This document shows positions 8,388 to 15,776 of a stretch of 64,000 nt of DNA, one piece after another. Origin of the DNA: Chloroflexota bacterium (GTDB lineage: Bacteria > Chloroflexota > Anaerolineae > Promineifilales > Promineifilaceae); NCBI GenBank assembly GCA_014584575.1, contig JACTMP010000011.1, positions 109,132 to 173,131 of the forward strand, in the 5' to 3' direction. The notes under the pieces were generated by a model. The model was not told the origin of the DNA. It was given only the letters and a program-made list of their open reading frames with translations, and did no database searches. Position numbers and translations under genes: made by a program. Numbering within the stretch: the stretch's first letter is position 1; each line of letters opens with the position of its first letter.

Positions 8388-9284
8388 ATGAAACGAGCAG
8401 TCAGCATCAGCCTCGGCGCATCAGAGCGGGACAAAGCAGTCGAAATTGAACTGCTGGGCGAACAAGTGCGCATCGAGCGGCGCGGTACTGATGGCGACAT
8501 TGCCCGCGCCACCGCCCTCTTTACCGAACTGGACGGGCAGGTGGACTGCCTGGGTGTGGGCGGCATTGACCTGTGGGTGGATATGGGCGAGCAGCGCTAC
8601 AATATCTCCGCCGCTCACAAACTCATCCAAAACGTCAAAAAAACGCCGGTGGTAGATGGCAGCGGCCTGAAAAATACACTGGAACGGCAGGTGGTAGATG
8701 CGCTTATTGCCGGGCTGGGCGAACAATACAGCCAGGGCAAAGTGTTCATCACCATGGGTGTGGACCGGTATGGCATGACCCTCAGTTTTGCCGAGCATGG
8801 CTACCAGGCCACCTATGGCGACCTGATGTTTTCGGTGGGCATCCCGATTGCCGTGCATAGCCTGAAATCGCTGAACCTGTTAGGCAGCCTGTTGGCGCCC
8901 ATCATCACCAAACTGCCGATCAGCGTCCTTTACCCCACCGGCGAAAAGCAAGACCAGATTGTGCCCAAATTCAGCAAATGGTATCAGTGGGCAGATGTGA
9001 TTGCCGGGGATTGTCACTATATCCGGCGGCATATGCCGGACAATTTGCAGGGCAAGGTCATCGTCACCAACACGACGACGGGCAAGGATATGGAGCTGTT
9101 CCGGCAGCGCGGTGTGACACATGTGCTGACTTCCACGCCCATGCTGGACGGCCGTTCCTTTGGCACGAATATGATGGAAGCGGCGTTAACGGCCGTTGCC
9201 GCCAAAGGCCGCACCCTCACCCGCGCCGAACTGAGCGAGATGATCGCCCACTTGGATATGAAACCGACTATTCATCAGCTGTAA
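8388..9284 (+). CDS. Conserved protein annotated elsewhere as quinate 5-dehydrogenase-like
   Basis: The 298-aa protein opens MKRAVSISLGASERD and contains GVGGIDLWV and KKTPVVDGSGLKNTLER. This signature is known from thermophilic Firmicutes and Chloroflexi proteins often labelled quinate 5-dehydrogenase, a label with no biochemical support that I know of. No clear nucleotide-binding glycine loop of a dehydrogenase is visible, so I treat function as unknown. The next gene (NTP-transferase-like) follows after about 90 bp holding a repeat hairpin, and the two are probably co-transcribed. The ATG at 8388 has no strong ribosome site. Confidence 0.7.
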   Translation: MKRAVSISLGASERDKAVEIELLGEQVRIERRGTDGDIARATALFTELDGQVDCLGVGGIDLWVDMGEQRYNISAAHKLIQNVKKTPVVDGSGLKNTLERQVVDALIAGLGEQYSQGKVFITMGVDRYGMTLSFAEHGYQATYGDLMFSVGIPIAVHSLKSLNLLGSLLAPIITKLPISVLYPTGEKQDQIVPKFSKWYQWADVIAGDCHYIRRHMPDNLQGKVIVTNTTTGKDMELFRQRGVTHVLTSTPMLDGRSFGTNMMEAALTAVAAKGRTLTRAELSEMIAHLDMKPTIHQL

Positions 9285-9354
9285 GTGTCAGGTGTCACGT
9301 GTCAGGTGTCAGGTTTCCAAGAACATGACACTTGACACACGACACATGACACAT
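9285..9354. repeat. Heptad repeat hairpin, GTGTCAG family
   Basis: The left arm is four 7-nt units (GTGTCAG, GTGTCAC, GTGTCAG, GTGTCAG) and the right arm four units of the type TGACACA/TGACACT. The first unit directly follows the TAA of the gene on the left. The design matches the GGAGATT hairpins but the unit sequence is different. Confidence 0.85.
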
Positions 9355-9374
9355 GAAAAATTCCCAGAGGAAAC

Positions 9375-10151
9375 ATGGACTGCGTAATCATTGCCGGTGG
9401 ACTGCCGGGGCCAGACGACCCTATTTACGTGTATACCCAGGGAAAACCAAAGGCGCTGTTGGATATGCACGGCCGTACCCTTCTGGAGCGCGTGGTAGAT
9501 GCCGTACAGGATTCCCAATACATCGAAGACGTCATCGTCGTGGGTCTGGGCAGCGACATGGGCATGACCTTCAAACGCCCGGTCATTCACCTGCCTGATC
9601 ATGGCAGTCTGGTTAAAAATGGCACCGCCGGACTGGATTGGATTATTAAAAACAAACCACAAACCACCCACGTCTTAGGCGCGTCTGGCGATGTCCCCCT
9701 TCTCAGCGGCGTTATCATTGATGACCTGATAAACACCTGCCGCCCCTTTGACTATGGCGTTTACTACAACTTCGTCACCAGAGAGACAATGGAAAAGCGT
9801 TTCCCCCACTCCACCCGCACCTACGTCAAACTCAAAGGGCTGGAAGTGGCGGGCGGTGATGTGGCCATCCTGACCACGCAGCTGGGCCGGGAACAAGAAC
9901 TGCTGGAAATGTTAGCCAGCGCCCGCAAACATGCCTGGAAAATCGCCCGCATCGTCGGCCTGCGCATGTTGCTCAAGCTGCTGTTCCGCCGGGTCACGCT
10001 GACCGACATCGAGGCCACCGCCCAACGGCTCACCGGCTTCCCGGTCAAGATACTGCTCAACCCCCACGCCGAAGCCGGCATGGACGTGGACAAACCGCAC
10101 CAGGTGGATTTGATGCGGGAGGAGTTGAAGAAGATGGAGAGTGGAGATTAG
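9375..10151 (+). CDS. MobA-like NTP transferase domain protein
   Basis: This 258-aa protein resembles the nucleotidyltransferase fold of MobA/GlmU. The N-terminal loop is AGGLPGPDDP followed by a basic QGKPKALLDMHGRTLLERVVDA motif, and GASGDVPLLSG is the metal-binding Asp region. The C-terminal half (LLKLLFRRVTLTDIEATAQRLTG) is not typical of MobA. With its upstream partner it probably forms a conserved two-gene unit whose substrate I cannot name. The stop codon and last residues (KMESGD) come from the first units of the following heptad array. The start ATG at 9375 follows CAGAGGAAAC. Confidence 0.75.
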   Translation: MDCVIIAGGLPGPDDPIYVYTQGKPKALLDMHGRTLLERVVDAVQDSQYIEDVIVVGLGSDMGMTFKRPVIHLPDHGSLVKNGTAGLDWIIKNKPQTTHVLGASGDVPLLSGVIIDDLINTCRPFDYGVYYNFVTRETMEKRFPHSTRTYVKLKGLEVAGGDVAILTTQLGREQELLEMLASARKHAWKIARIVGLRMLLKLLFRRVTLTDIEATAQRLTGFPVKILLNPHAEAGMDVDKPHQVDLMREELKKMESGD

Positions 10152-10210
10152 GAGATGAGGAGATTGAGAGATTAGTTAATCTCCCAATCTCTCAATCTCT
10201 CAATCTCCTC
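10143..10210. repeat. Heptad repeat hairpin, GGAGATT family
   Basis: GGAGATTA/GGAGATGA units on the left arm pair with AATCTCCC/AATCTCTC units on the right. The TAG of the NTP-transferase gene is inside the left arm. The right arm ends next to the GGAGG ribosome site of the acyl-CoA dehydrogenase gene. Confidence 0.85.
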
Positions 10211-10224
10211 CCTTTGGAGGAATC

Positions 10225-11415
10225 ATGTTTGACGTTTCCCCTGAAATGCAAAAAATTCTGGTCACTATCCGCAACTTTGTGGATGAGGAGTTAATCCCTC
10301 TGGAAGCTGATTTTCTAGGAAAGGAGTTTACTGCCCTGGAACCGGTGCTGGCAGAAAAACGGCAACAAGTGAAAAGGTTAGGCTTATGGCTGCCACAAAT
10401 TCCCAAAGAATACGGCGGTCTGGGGCTGACGCTGTTTGAGCATGGGCTGGTCAGCCGAGAATTGGGGCGCACCCCCATCGGCCATTACTCCTTCAACTGC
10501 CAGGCCCCGGACGCTGGCAACATGGAAATCCTGATTGAGCACGGTACGGCCGAACAAAAAGAGCAATTCCTCGTGCCCCTGCTGCGCGGTGAAATCCGTA
10601 GCTGCTTTTCCATGACGGAGCCGGAGTTTGCCGGTTCTAACCCGGTGATGATGGGCACAACGGCCGTGCATGAAGGCGACAGCTACATCATAGACGGCCA
10701 TAAATGGTTCACCTCCTCGGCCGATGGTGCGGCGTTTGCCGTCGTCATGGCCATCACCAACCCCCACGCCGAAAACAAACATCTGCGCGCCAGCCAGATC
10801 ATCGTGCCCCTGGACACACCCGGTTTTGAACTGGTGCGCAACATCTCCATTATGGGCGAAGCCGGCAGCGGCTGGGCCAGCCATGCGGAAGTGCGTTACC
10901 ATGAAGTGCGCGTACCGCTGGGCAACCTGTTGGGGGCAGAAGGGGCCGGTTTTGCCATCGCCCAGGAGCGTCTGGGGCCGGGGCGTATTCACCACTGTAT
11001 GCGCTGGCTGGGCATTGCCGAACGCGCCTTTGACCTGATGTGCGCCTATGCCATGCGCCGCCAAATTGCCCCAGGCAAAACGCTGGCCGACCAGGGCACC
11101 ATCCAGAGCTGGATCGCGGAAAGCCGGGCTGCACTCAACGCGGCCACCCTGATGGTCATGGATACGGCGCTGAAAATTGACAAACACGGCCAATATGCTG
11201 TGCGCGATGATATTTCGTTGATCAAGTTTCACGTAGCCGGGGTATTACAACAGGTGCTTGACCGCGCTTTGCAGGTGCATGGCGGCCTGGGCATGACGGA
11301 TGATACACCCATCGCCTGGTGGTACCGCCACGAACGCGCCGCCCGCATTTATGACGGCCCGGATGAAGTGCATAAATGGTCGGCCGCCCGCCGCATTTTG
11401 CAGCGGTATAAGTAG
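10225..11415 (+). CDS. Acyl-CoA dehydrogenase, ACAD10/11-like
   Basis: This 396-aa flavoprotein would insert the alpha-beta double bond into an acyl-CoA thioester. The three-part fold is visible: N-terminal helical domain, middle beta domain (CFSMTEPEFAGSNP; GHKWFTSSADGA) and C-terminal helical domain (QVHGGLGMTDDTPIAWWYRHERAARIYDGPDEVH). The catalytic carboxylate lies in the DGPDEVH segment, as in the ACAD10/11 group, not in the YEG motif of medium-chain enzymes. The start is supported by TTTGGAGGAATC. The stop TAG abuts another GGAGATT array. Confidence 0.92.
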   Translation: MFDVSPEMQKILVTIRNFVDEELIPLEADFLGKEFTALEPVLAEKRQQVKRLGLWLPQIPKEYGGLGLTLFEHGLVSRELGRTPIGHYSFNCQAPDAGNMEILIEHGTAEQKEQFLVPLLRGEIRSCFSMTEPEFAGSNPVMMGTTAVHEGDSYIIDGHKWFTSSADGAAFAVVMAITNPHAENKHLRASQIIVPLDTPGFELVRNISIMGEAGSGWASHAEVRYHEVRVPLGNLLGAEGAGFAIAQERLGPGRIHHCMRWLGIAERAFDLMCAYAMRRQIAPGKTLADQGTIQSWIAESRAALNAATLMVMDTALKIDKHGQYAVRDDISLIKFHVAGVLQQVLDRALQVHGGLGMTDDTPIAWWYRHERAARIYDGPDEVHKWSAARRILQRYK

Positions 11416-11469
11416 GGAGATTGGAGATTAGAGATTGGAAATTTGTTCAATCTCCAATCTTCAATCTCA
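11416..11469. repeat. Heptad repeat hairpin, GGAGATT family
   Basis: GGAGATTGGAGATTAGAGATT on the left pairs with CAATCTCCAATCTTCAATCTC on the right. It begins at the stop codon of the acyl-CoA dehydrogenase and lies between two convergent genes. Confidence 0.85.
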
Positions 11470-11494
11470 GTTCTTCCAGTTGTTTAATTTATTC

Positions 11495-11785
11495 TTAGGC
11501 GTAATGTCGAATCCGGTCGCGGTTGCCGTAGCCACTGCCGGAATAGGCGCTGATGTCTATCAAGAAACCAAAGGCGACAATGACCCAGCCAAAGCCCGTT
11601 ACTCCCATCTCGGCTGACCAGGCGGCCAGATAGGCGAGCATTGTCCAGGGCAAAAAGAAGAACCCGCAACACGACAGTAGCCAGGTGTTGATGGCGGCAT
11701 TAAACCTGCCAGGATCCATCAAATACCAGGCAATTAACGTAATGCGGGGGCCTAAAAACACCAGGATTGTGACTAAACAGCACAT
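11495..11785 (-). CDS. Small three-helix membrane protein of unknown function
   Basis: The 96-aa protein begins MCCLVTILVFLGPRITLIAW and carries three hydrophobic segments (about 3-20, 30-55 and 65-82) with a polar Gly/Ser/Arg tail (SGSGYGNRDRIRH). I do not recognise a family beyond generic small integral membrane proteins. The start at 11785 is chosen because AAAGGAGATAACC stands just upstream; the longer in-frame extension has no such site. Confidence 0.65.
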   Translation of the reverse strand: MCCLVTILVFLGPRITLIAWYLMDPGRFNAAINTWLLSCCGFFFLPWTMLAYLAAWSAEMGVTGFGWVIVAFGFLIDISAYSGSGYGNRDRIRHYA

Positions 11786-12128
11786 GGTTATCTCCTTTTG
11801 TTGACTCGACTTTAGGGCCTTTGATACCCCAAGAGGATAGTAACGGAAGCAGGCGAATTGGGCAATTCCCAGAGGTTTGTGCAAATGTATAGACCACAGA
11901 TAGAGGATCGTTGCCCGTTAGCTGTATCTTGTGCCTATGTGAACTTAGGAAAATGATATGAATCCCCCTATAATCTACCCATCTCAAATTGAGGCGCTAT
12001 CTTATTTGCTTTTCAGCATGTATTTAGTGTGGGCTTATTTTGGGTTCATCCGGGGTTTAAGTTGCCGTCTACTCTGTTGCAAGCAGTGGACAGCAGCATA
12101 ATTCAGGATAGATGAGGAGTAAAACGCT
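11786..12128. other. Divergent intergenic region
   Basis: About 340 bp between the small membrane protein gene (leftward) and the LuxR-type regulator (rightward). A TATAAT at 11969-11974 could be a -10 box for the regulator, but no good -35 hexamer stands 16-18 bp upstream. No repeats or coding frames are recognised. Confidence 0.5.
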
Positions 12129-12131
12129 TTG

Positions 12132-12815
12132 ATGATTCGCCTTCTTGTGGTACATGAGGTGCGTGTTTTTGGTAAGGTGATTGCGGCCGCATTGCGCCAT
12201 GAACCGGATATTCAGGTGGTGGGCACGGCCACCACAGAGGCAGTGGCATTGGAAAAGGCCAGGGATTGTGATGTGGTATTGGCTTGCTCCTCTTCCTCTC
12301 AGCCTGATAATGGTGTGCTCGCCTTAACCAGGAGCTTGCGTAAGGCAGAAGTAGCTGCCAGGATATTGGTGATGGGGCTGCCACAATCTGAAGAAGCGAT
12401 TATGCAGTGCATAGAAGCCGGGGCCGATGGTTACGTATTGCAAGATGATTCGATGGATGATCTGCTAAAAAACATTCACGCGGCCTTCCGGGGAGAAGCG
12501 CTGGCCTCACCAACCGTGATCGCGGCCTTGATGTCTCGTGTGGCCCACCTGACTGAGTTGCACGCGGGATTAGGGCTGAATCCTGATGCAACAAAGCTGA
12601 CAGAACTGACACCACGTGAGCGTGAAGTGTTGGCTTTAATTGGCGAAGGCGCCAGTAATCAGGAAATTTCGGAACAATTAACGATTGAACTGGGAACGGT
12701 AAAAAACCATGTCCATAGCGTGTTGCAAAAGTTGGGTGTGAATAACCGTTGGGAAGCCACAGCATTTGCGGCCTTGTTAAACGACACGGCCGTTTCCTCA
12801 CCCCCACCTGCCTGA
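12132..12815 (+). CDS. LuxR-family regulator with degenerate receiver domain
   Basis: About 227 aa: a CheY-like fold (about 1-120) and a C-terminal LuxR helix-turn-helix (LTPREREVLALIGEGASNQE, then a recognition helix containing GTVKNHVHSVLQKLGV). The receiver has lost every key residue: the acidic pair is His-Glu (VVHEV), the phosphate-accepting Asp is replaced within DVVLACSS, the Thr is Gly (VMGLP) and the Lys is Gln (VLQDD). It should therefore not be phosphorylated. GAGGAG stands 12 bp from the ATG at 12132 and 9 bp from an in-frame TTG at 12129, so either may be used. It may regulate the PRC/fasciclin operon that follows (inference). Confidence 0.85.
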   Translation: MIRLLVVHEVRVFGKVIAAALRHEPDIQVVGTATTEAVALEKARDCDVVLACSSSSQPDNGVLALTRSLRKAEVAARILVMGLPQSEEAIMQCIEAGADGYVLQDDSMDDLLKNIHAAFRGEALASPTVIAALMSRVAHLTELHAGLGLNPDATKLTELTPREREVLALIGEGASNQEISEQLTIELGTVKNHVHSVLQKLGVNNRWEATAFAALLNDTAVSSPPPA

Positions 12816-13016
12816 TACCCCTGCCCCATTTCATACCTCGATTCTGTATCCAGATACAAGACAACGGCCTGTTGTTCTTGTTATGCTGGCTGTTGCGCTG
12901 GCGTCCTGATCATCACACAAACGATCAGGCGTGTACACGATACGCTATTGGTGTAACGACAACAGAGACCGGGTCATGGTGAAAACATTTACCTTGCCCT
13001 GGACTGGAGGTAACTT

Positions 13017-13709
13017 GTGAAAAGTTTAGATTTCAAGTTTGGTGCGATGGTATACGGCCGTGAGAACCCCTGTGGGCATCTGGCTCAACTGGTAATAGAA
13101 CCGGAAAGCTGGTGCATTACCGACATCATCCTGGAAAGCGGCCTGGTGTTTAAACAGAGCAAAGTGGTGCCTGTTTCCGAAGTGGAAGAAGCAACAGCCA
13201 TGGGCATTCACCTGGGAGTAGGCTGCCAGGAACTGGCCGGGTATCCCTCGTTCAGCGAAACGGTAGTTGAACATAGCGAACAAAACCCTGCCTGGATGGC
13301 CCCTATTCAAAGCGAAGTCATCGTTGGCGCGGGCGCATTGGGGCCAACAGTGTTGCCTACAACTGTCGGGGCCGCCACCGTGCAAGAAAAGGTGCGCCAG
13401 GGGGTGGCTGATGATCGGATCGTATGGGGAAACAAGGTAGATGTGTATGGGTCAGACGGCCGTGTGGGTCATCTGAGCCATCTCATTACCATCGCTGATG
13501 TATTGCACTGCCAGATCGAATATCTGGTGGTGACGCAGGGCACCCTGTTAACAAAGCATTACCTCATACCCATTCGCTATGCGCAGACTTTAAGCGAACA
13601 GGGTATCCATGTTCTGATCTCGGACGAGGAGATCGGCGAATTCCCCGAATTTTTCCCTTCGCTGGATGAAACCGACGAAGTGGCAGACGAACGCGAAAGG
13701 AGTGTGTGA
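13017..13709 (+). CDS. Protein with two PRC-barrel-like halves
   Basis: The 230-aa protein has two similar beta-rich halves (about 1-70 and 135-210), each with the pattern of a PRC barrel: a glycine turn (AMVYGRENPCGHL and KVDVYGSDGRVGHL), a hydrophobic strand and a position-specific Val/Pro-Ile segment (VVPVSEV and LIPIRYA). A linker rich in Val, Ala and Pro joins them. PRC barrels occur in RimM and in photosynthetic or stress proteins; the role here is unknown. The start is GTG at 13017 behind CTGGAGG. It stops one base before the fasciclin gene, so the two form an operon. Confidence 0.65.
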   Translation: MKSLDFKFGAMVYGRENPCGHLAQLVIEPESWCITDIILESGLVFKQSKVVPVSEVEEATAMGIHLGVGCQELAGYPSFSETVVEHSEQNPAWMAPIQSEVIVGAGALGPTVLPTTVGAATVQEKVRQGVADDRIVWGNKVDVYGSDGRVGHLSHLITIADVLHCQIEYLVVTQGTLLTKHYLIPIRYAQTLSEQGIHVLISDEEIGEFPEFFPSLDETDEVADERERSV

Positions 13710-13710
13710 T

Positions 13711-14664
13711 ATGAAAACCAAACAAGCGATACTCATCCTGTTAACGGCCGTGCTATTGATGGCCATGGCATTTAGCCCAGTGGCCGCCGCGCCCGTTCTC
13801 CAGACAGATGCCGGAGAGACAGATGCCGGAGAAACAGCGCAAAATCTAATGGATGTGGTGGCAGCGGATGACCAATTGAGCGACTTTGAAACGCTTATTG
13901 AAGCCGCCGGGCTGGCAGACAATCTGACAAAAGATGGCCCGTTTACAGTCTTTGCCCCTACCAACGCGGCTATGGCTACGTTTGACGCCTTAGCCACCAC
14001 TGCCGATGCCACCGTCACCGACATCTTGCTTAACCATATTATCAACGGTGTTTACTACAGCCCTGAGTTGGTAGAGTTCAGTACCTTACCCACCCTGTTG
14101 GGTGAACAGGTAACAATAGGCGTGGAAAGTGGCGAAATTGTGCTGAATGACGTAGTAAAAATCACCATGACGGACATAGAAGCAGAAAATGGGATCATCC
14201 ATCTGGTGGATGCCGTGTTATTGCCGCCTGTAAATTCGCTGATTACGGCCGACAAAGGCTCGCAGGGACACACGTTGGCTGAACTGTTGGCGGCTGACGG
14301 CCGTTTTACAACCTTCCTGGCGCTGGCAGAATCAGCCGGCCTGACAGAGGCGCTGGCCGACCTGGGACAGACACATACTGTTTTTGTGCCCACCGATGCC
14401 GCCTATGAAAAGCTCTCTGAAGAACTGATGGCTGACATGCAGGCAGACCCGGAAACTTTCATCTCTTACCTGCTGGTAAATGACAGGCTGGGGATCAACC
14501 AGATAGCAAACGATGATTACATTCCAACTGTTGAGGGACGGCCGTTGGTGGTAACTGTCAATGAAGAATCTCAGGTACAGATTAACGGTCAACCGGTTGC
14601 CGAATTCAACATCCTGGCAGCCAATGGCATCATCCATGCCACAGAGGGTGTGCCTGTGCCATAA
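13711..14664 (+). CDS. Secreted protein with two fasciclin (FAS1) domains
   Basis: The 317-aa protein has a signal peptide (MKTKQAILILLTAVLLMAMA, cleavage near AAAP). The first FAS1 domain (about 35-170) has the box FTVFAPTNAAMATFD and the second (about 175-315) HTVFVPTDAAYEKL; both end with the ENGIIHLVDAV / ANGIIHATEGV strand typical of the fold. FAS1 domains mediate adhesion at the cell surface or matrix. The start at 13711 is one base after the upstream stop and is preceded by AAAGGAG, which indicates coupled translation. Confidence 0.92.
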   Translation: MKTKQAILILLTAVLLMAMAFSPVAAAPVLQTDAGETDAGETAQNLMDVVAADDQLSDFETLIEAAGLADNLTKDGPFTVFAPTNAAMATFDALATTADATVTDILLNHIINGVYYSPELVEFSTLPTLLGEQVTIGVESGEIVLNDVVKITMTDIEAENGIIHLVDAVLLPPVNSLITADKGSQGHTLAELLAADGRFTTFLALAESAGLTEALADLGQTHTVFVPTDAAYEKLSEELMADMQADPETFISYLLVNDRLGINQIANDDYIPTVEGRPLVVTVNEESQVQINGQPVAEFNILAANGIIHATEGVPVP

Positions 14665-14731
14665 CACAAACCACTCCCCTGGCAGGCTGTAAAAGCTTTG
14701 CCGCAGAAGGAGGATAGAAACGTAATGGGAC

Positions 14732-14765
14732 GGAACGGAAAGAATTTGACGTTGCTTTCCGTTCC
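14732..14765. terminator. Hairpin in the fasciclin-permease gap
   Basis: A perfect 11-bp inverted repeat (GGAACGGAAAG and its complement) around a 12-nt loop, 68 bp after the fasciclin stop. A run of U does not follow, so it may be a factor-assisted terminator or an RNA-processing site. Confidence 0.45.
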
Positions 14766-14825
14766 TCCCTTCTTACTCCCGGCCCCACTCCCAAACCTCA
14801 AAGAAAAAAGGAGCAGACTTGAACC

Positions 14826-15776
14826 ATGTTGGGATTAACCAGTGACCAAGCCACCCTCCTTTTAATTTTGGGCGGTGCGTTTGTATTGTTCCTGACAGAG
14901 CGCATTCGGATTGATTTAACGGCCGTGCTCATCGTCCTCTGTCTGGCTATGACCGGAATCCTGACGCCGGAAGAAGCGCTTTCCGGGTTTGGCAGTGAAC
15001 CGGCCATTGTGGCCGCTGCCATCTTTGTGTTAAGCGGCGCCATGTATGTCACCGGTCTATCCGACAGACTGGGATTGTGGATTGGGCGTCTGGCAGGTGG
15101 CCGTTTCCAGCGCATGATTGCCGTGATTATGACGGCCGTCGCCGCCCTCTCTGCCTTCACCCATCACCTGACAATTACGGCCGTGATGCTGCCCGTCACC
15201 CTCAAATTGAGCCGCGAACACAAAATCCCCACCTCCCAATTGCTCATGCCCATGTCCTTTGCCGCTTCGTTGGGCACCACCATCACCATCCTCGGTGCGC
15301 CCGCCTTTCTCATCGCCGACCGCCTCTTGCGACAGGCCGGAGAACCGGGCCTGGGCGTCTTTTCCATTGCCCCCATAGGCATTGCCATTACCATTACCGG
15401 CGTTGCCTTCATCCTGATTGCCGGCAAACTGCACAGCTTTGTCGCCAATTGGCCGCCCACGCTCATCCTGCTATTGCTGTTTATCGCCGCCGCCATCATC
15501 ACCCAAATGATGTCCGACGCCGGGACAGTGGTTTTGTTAGGGCCGGTGGCAGTCGCTTTGGCGCTGGCTTTAGGCCAGCGGGCAGAACCGTATGTGGTGG
15601 TCGTGGCCGTTGCGGCTGTCGCTTCTTTTCTGACGCCCATCGGACATCACGGTAATTTGCTGGTGTATGGGCCTGGCGGTTATAAATTCTCTGATTTCTT
15701 GCGCGTGGGCGCTCCCCTGACATTGCTCATTGCCCTGGTTACGGTCATCTGTGCACAATTGCTCTGGCCCAATTAG
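14826..15776 (+). CDS. Shortened SLC13/DASS-like anion permease
   Basis: The 316-aa, very hydrophobic protein (about nine membrane helices) matches the two ends of SLC13-type permeases. The first half includes LTEEALSGFG-like TPEEALSGFGSEPAIV and SLGTTITILGAP; the second includes GPVAVALALALG and ASFLTPIGHHGNLLVYGPGGYKFSDF. The middle of a normal member (two TrkA-C domains and several helices, well over 200 residues) is absent: the chain passes directly from LIAGKLHSF to NWPPTLIL. The usual paired Asn motifs are also altered (HH after SAFT, DA in MMSDAGT). It may be a half-size derivative or non-functional. Its stop overlaps that of the convergent isochorismate synthase gene. Confidence 0.7.
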   Translation: MLGLTSDQATLLLILGGAFVLFLTERIRIDLTAVLIVLCLAMTGILTPEEALSGFGSEPAIVAAAIFVLSGAMYVTGLSDRLGLWIGRLAGGRFQRMIAVIMTAVAALSAFTHHLTITAVMLPVTLKLSREHKIPTSQLLMPMSFAASLGTTITILGAPAFLIADRLLRQAGEPGLGVFSIAPIGIAITITGVAFILIAGKLHSFVANWPPTLILLLLFIAAAIITQMMSDAGTVVLLGPVAVALALALGQRAEPYVVVVAVAAVASFLTPIGHHGNLLVYGPGGYKFSDFLRVGAPLTLLIALVTVICAQLLWPN

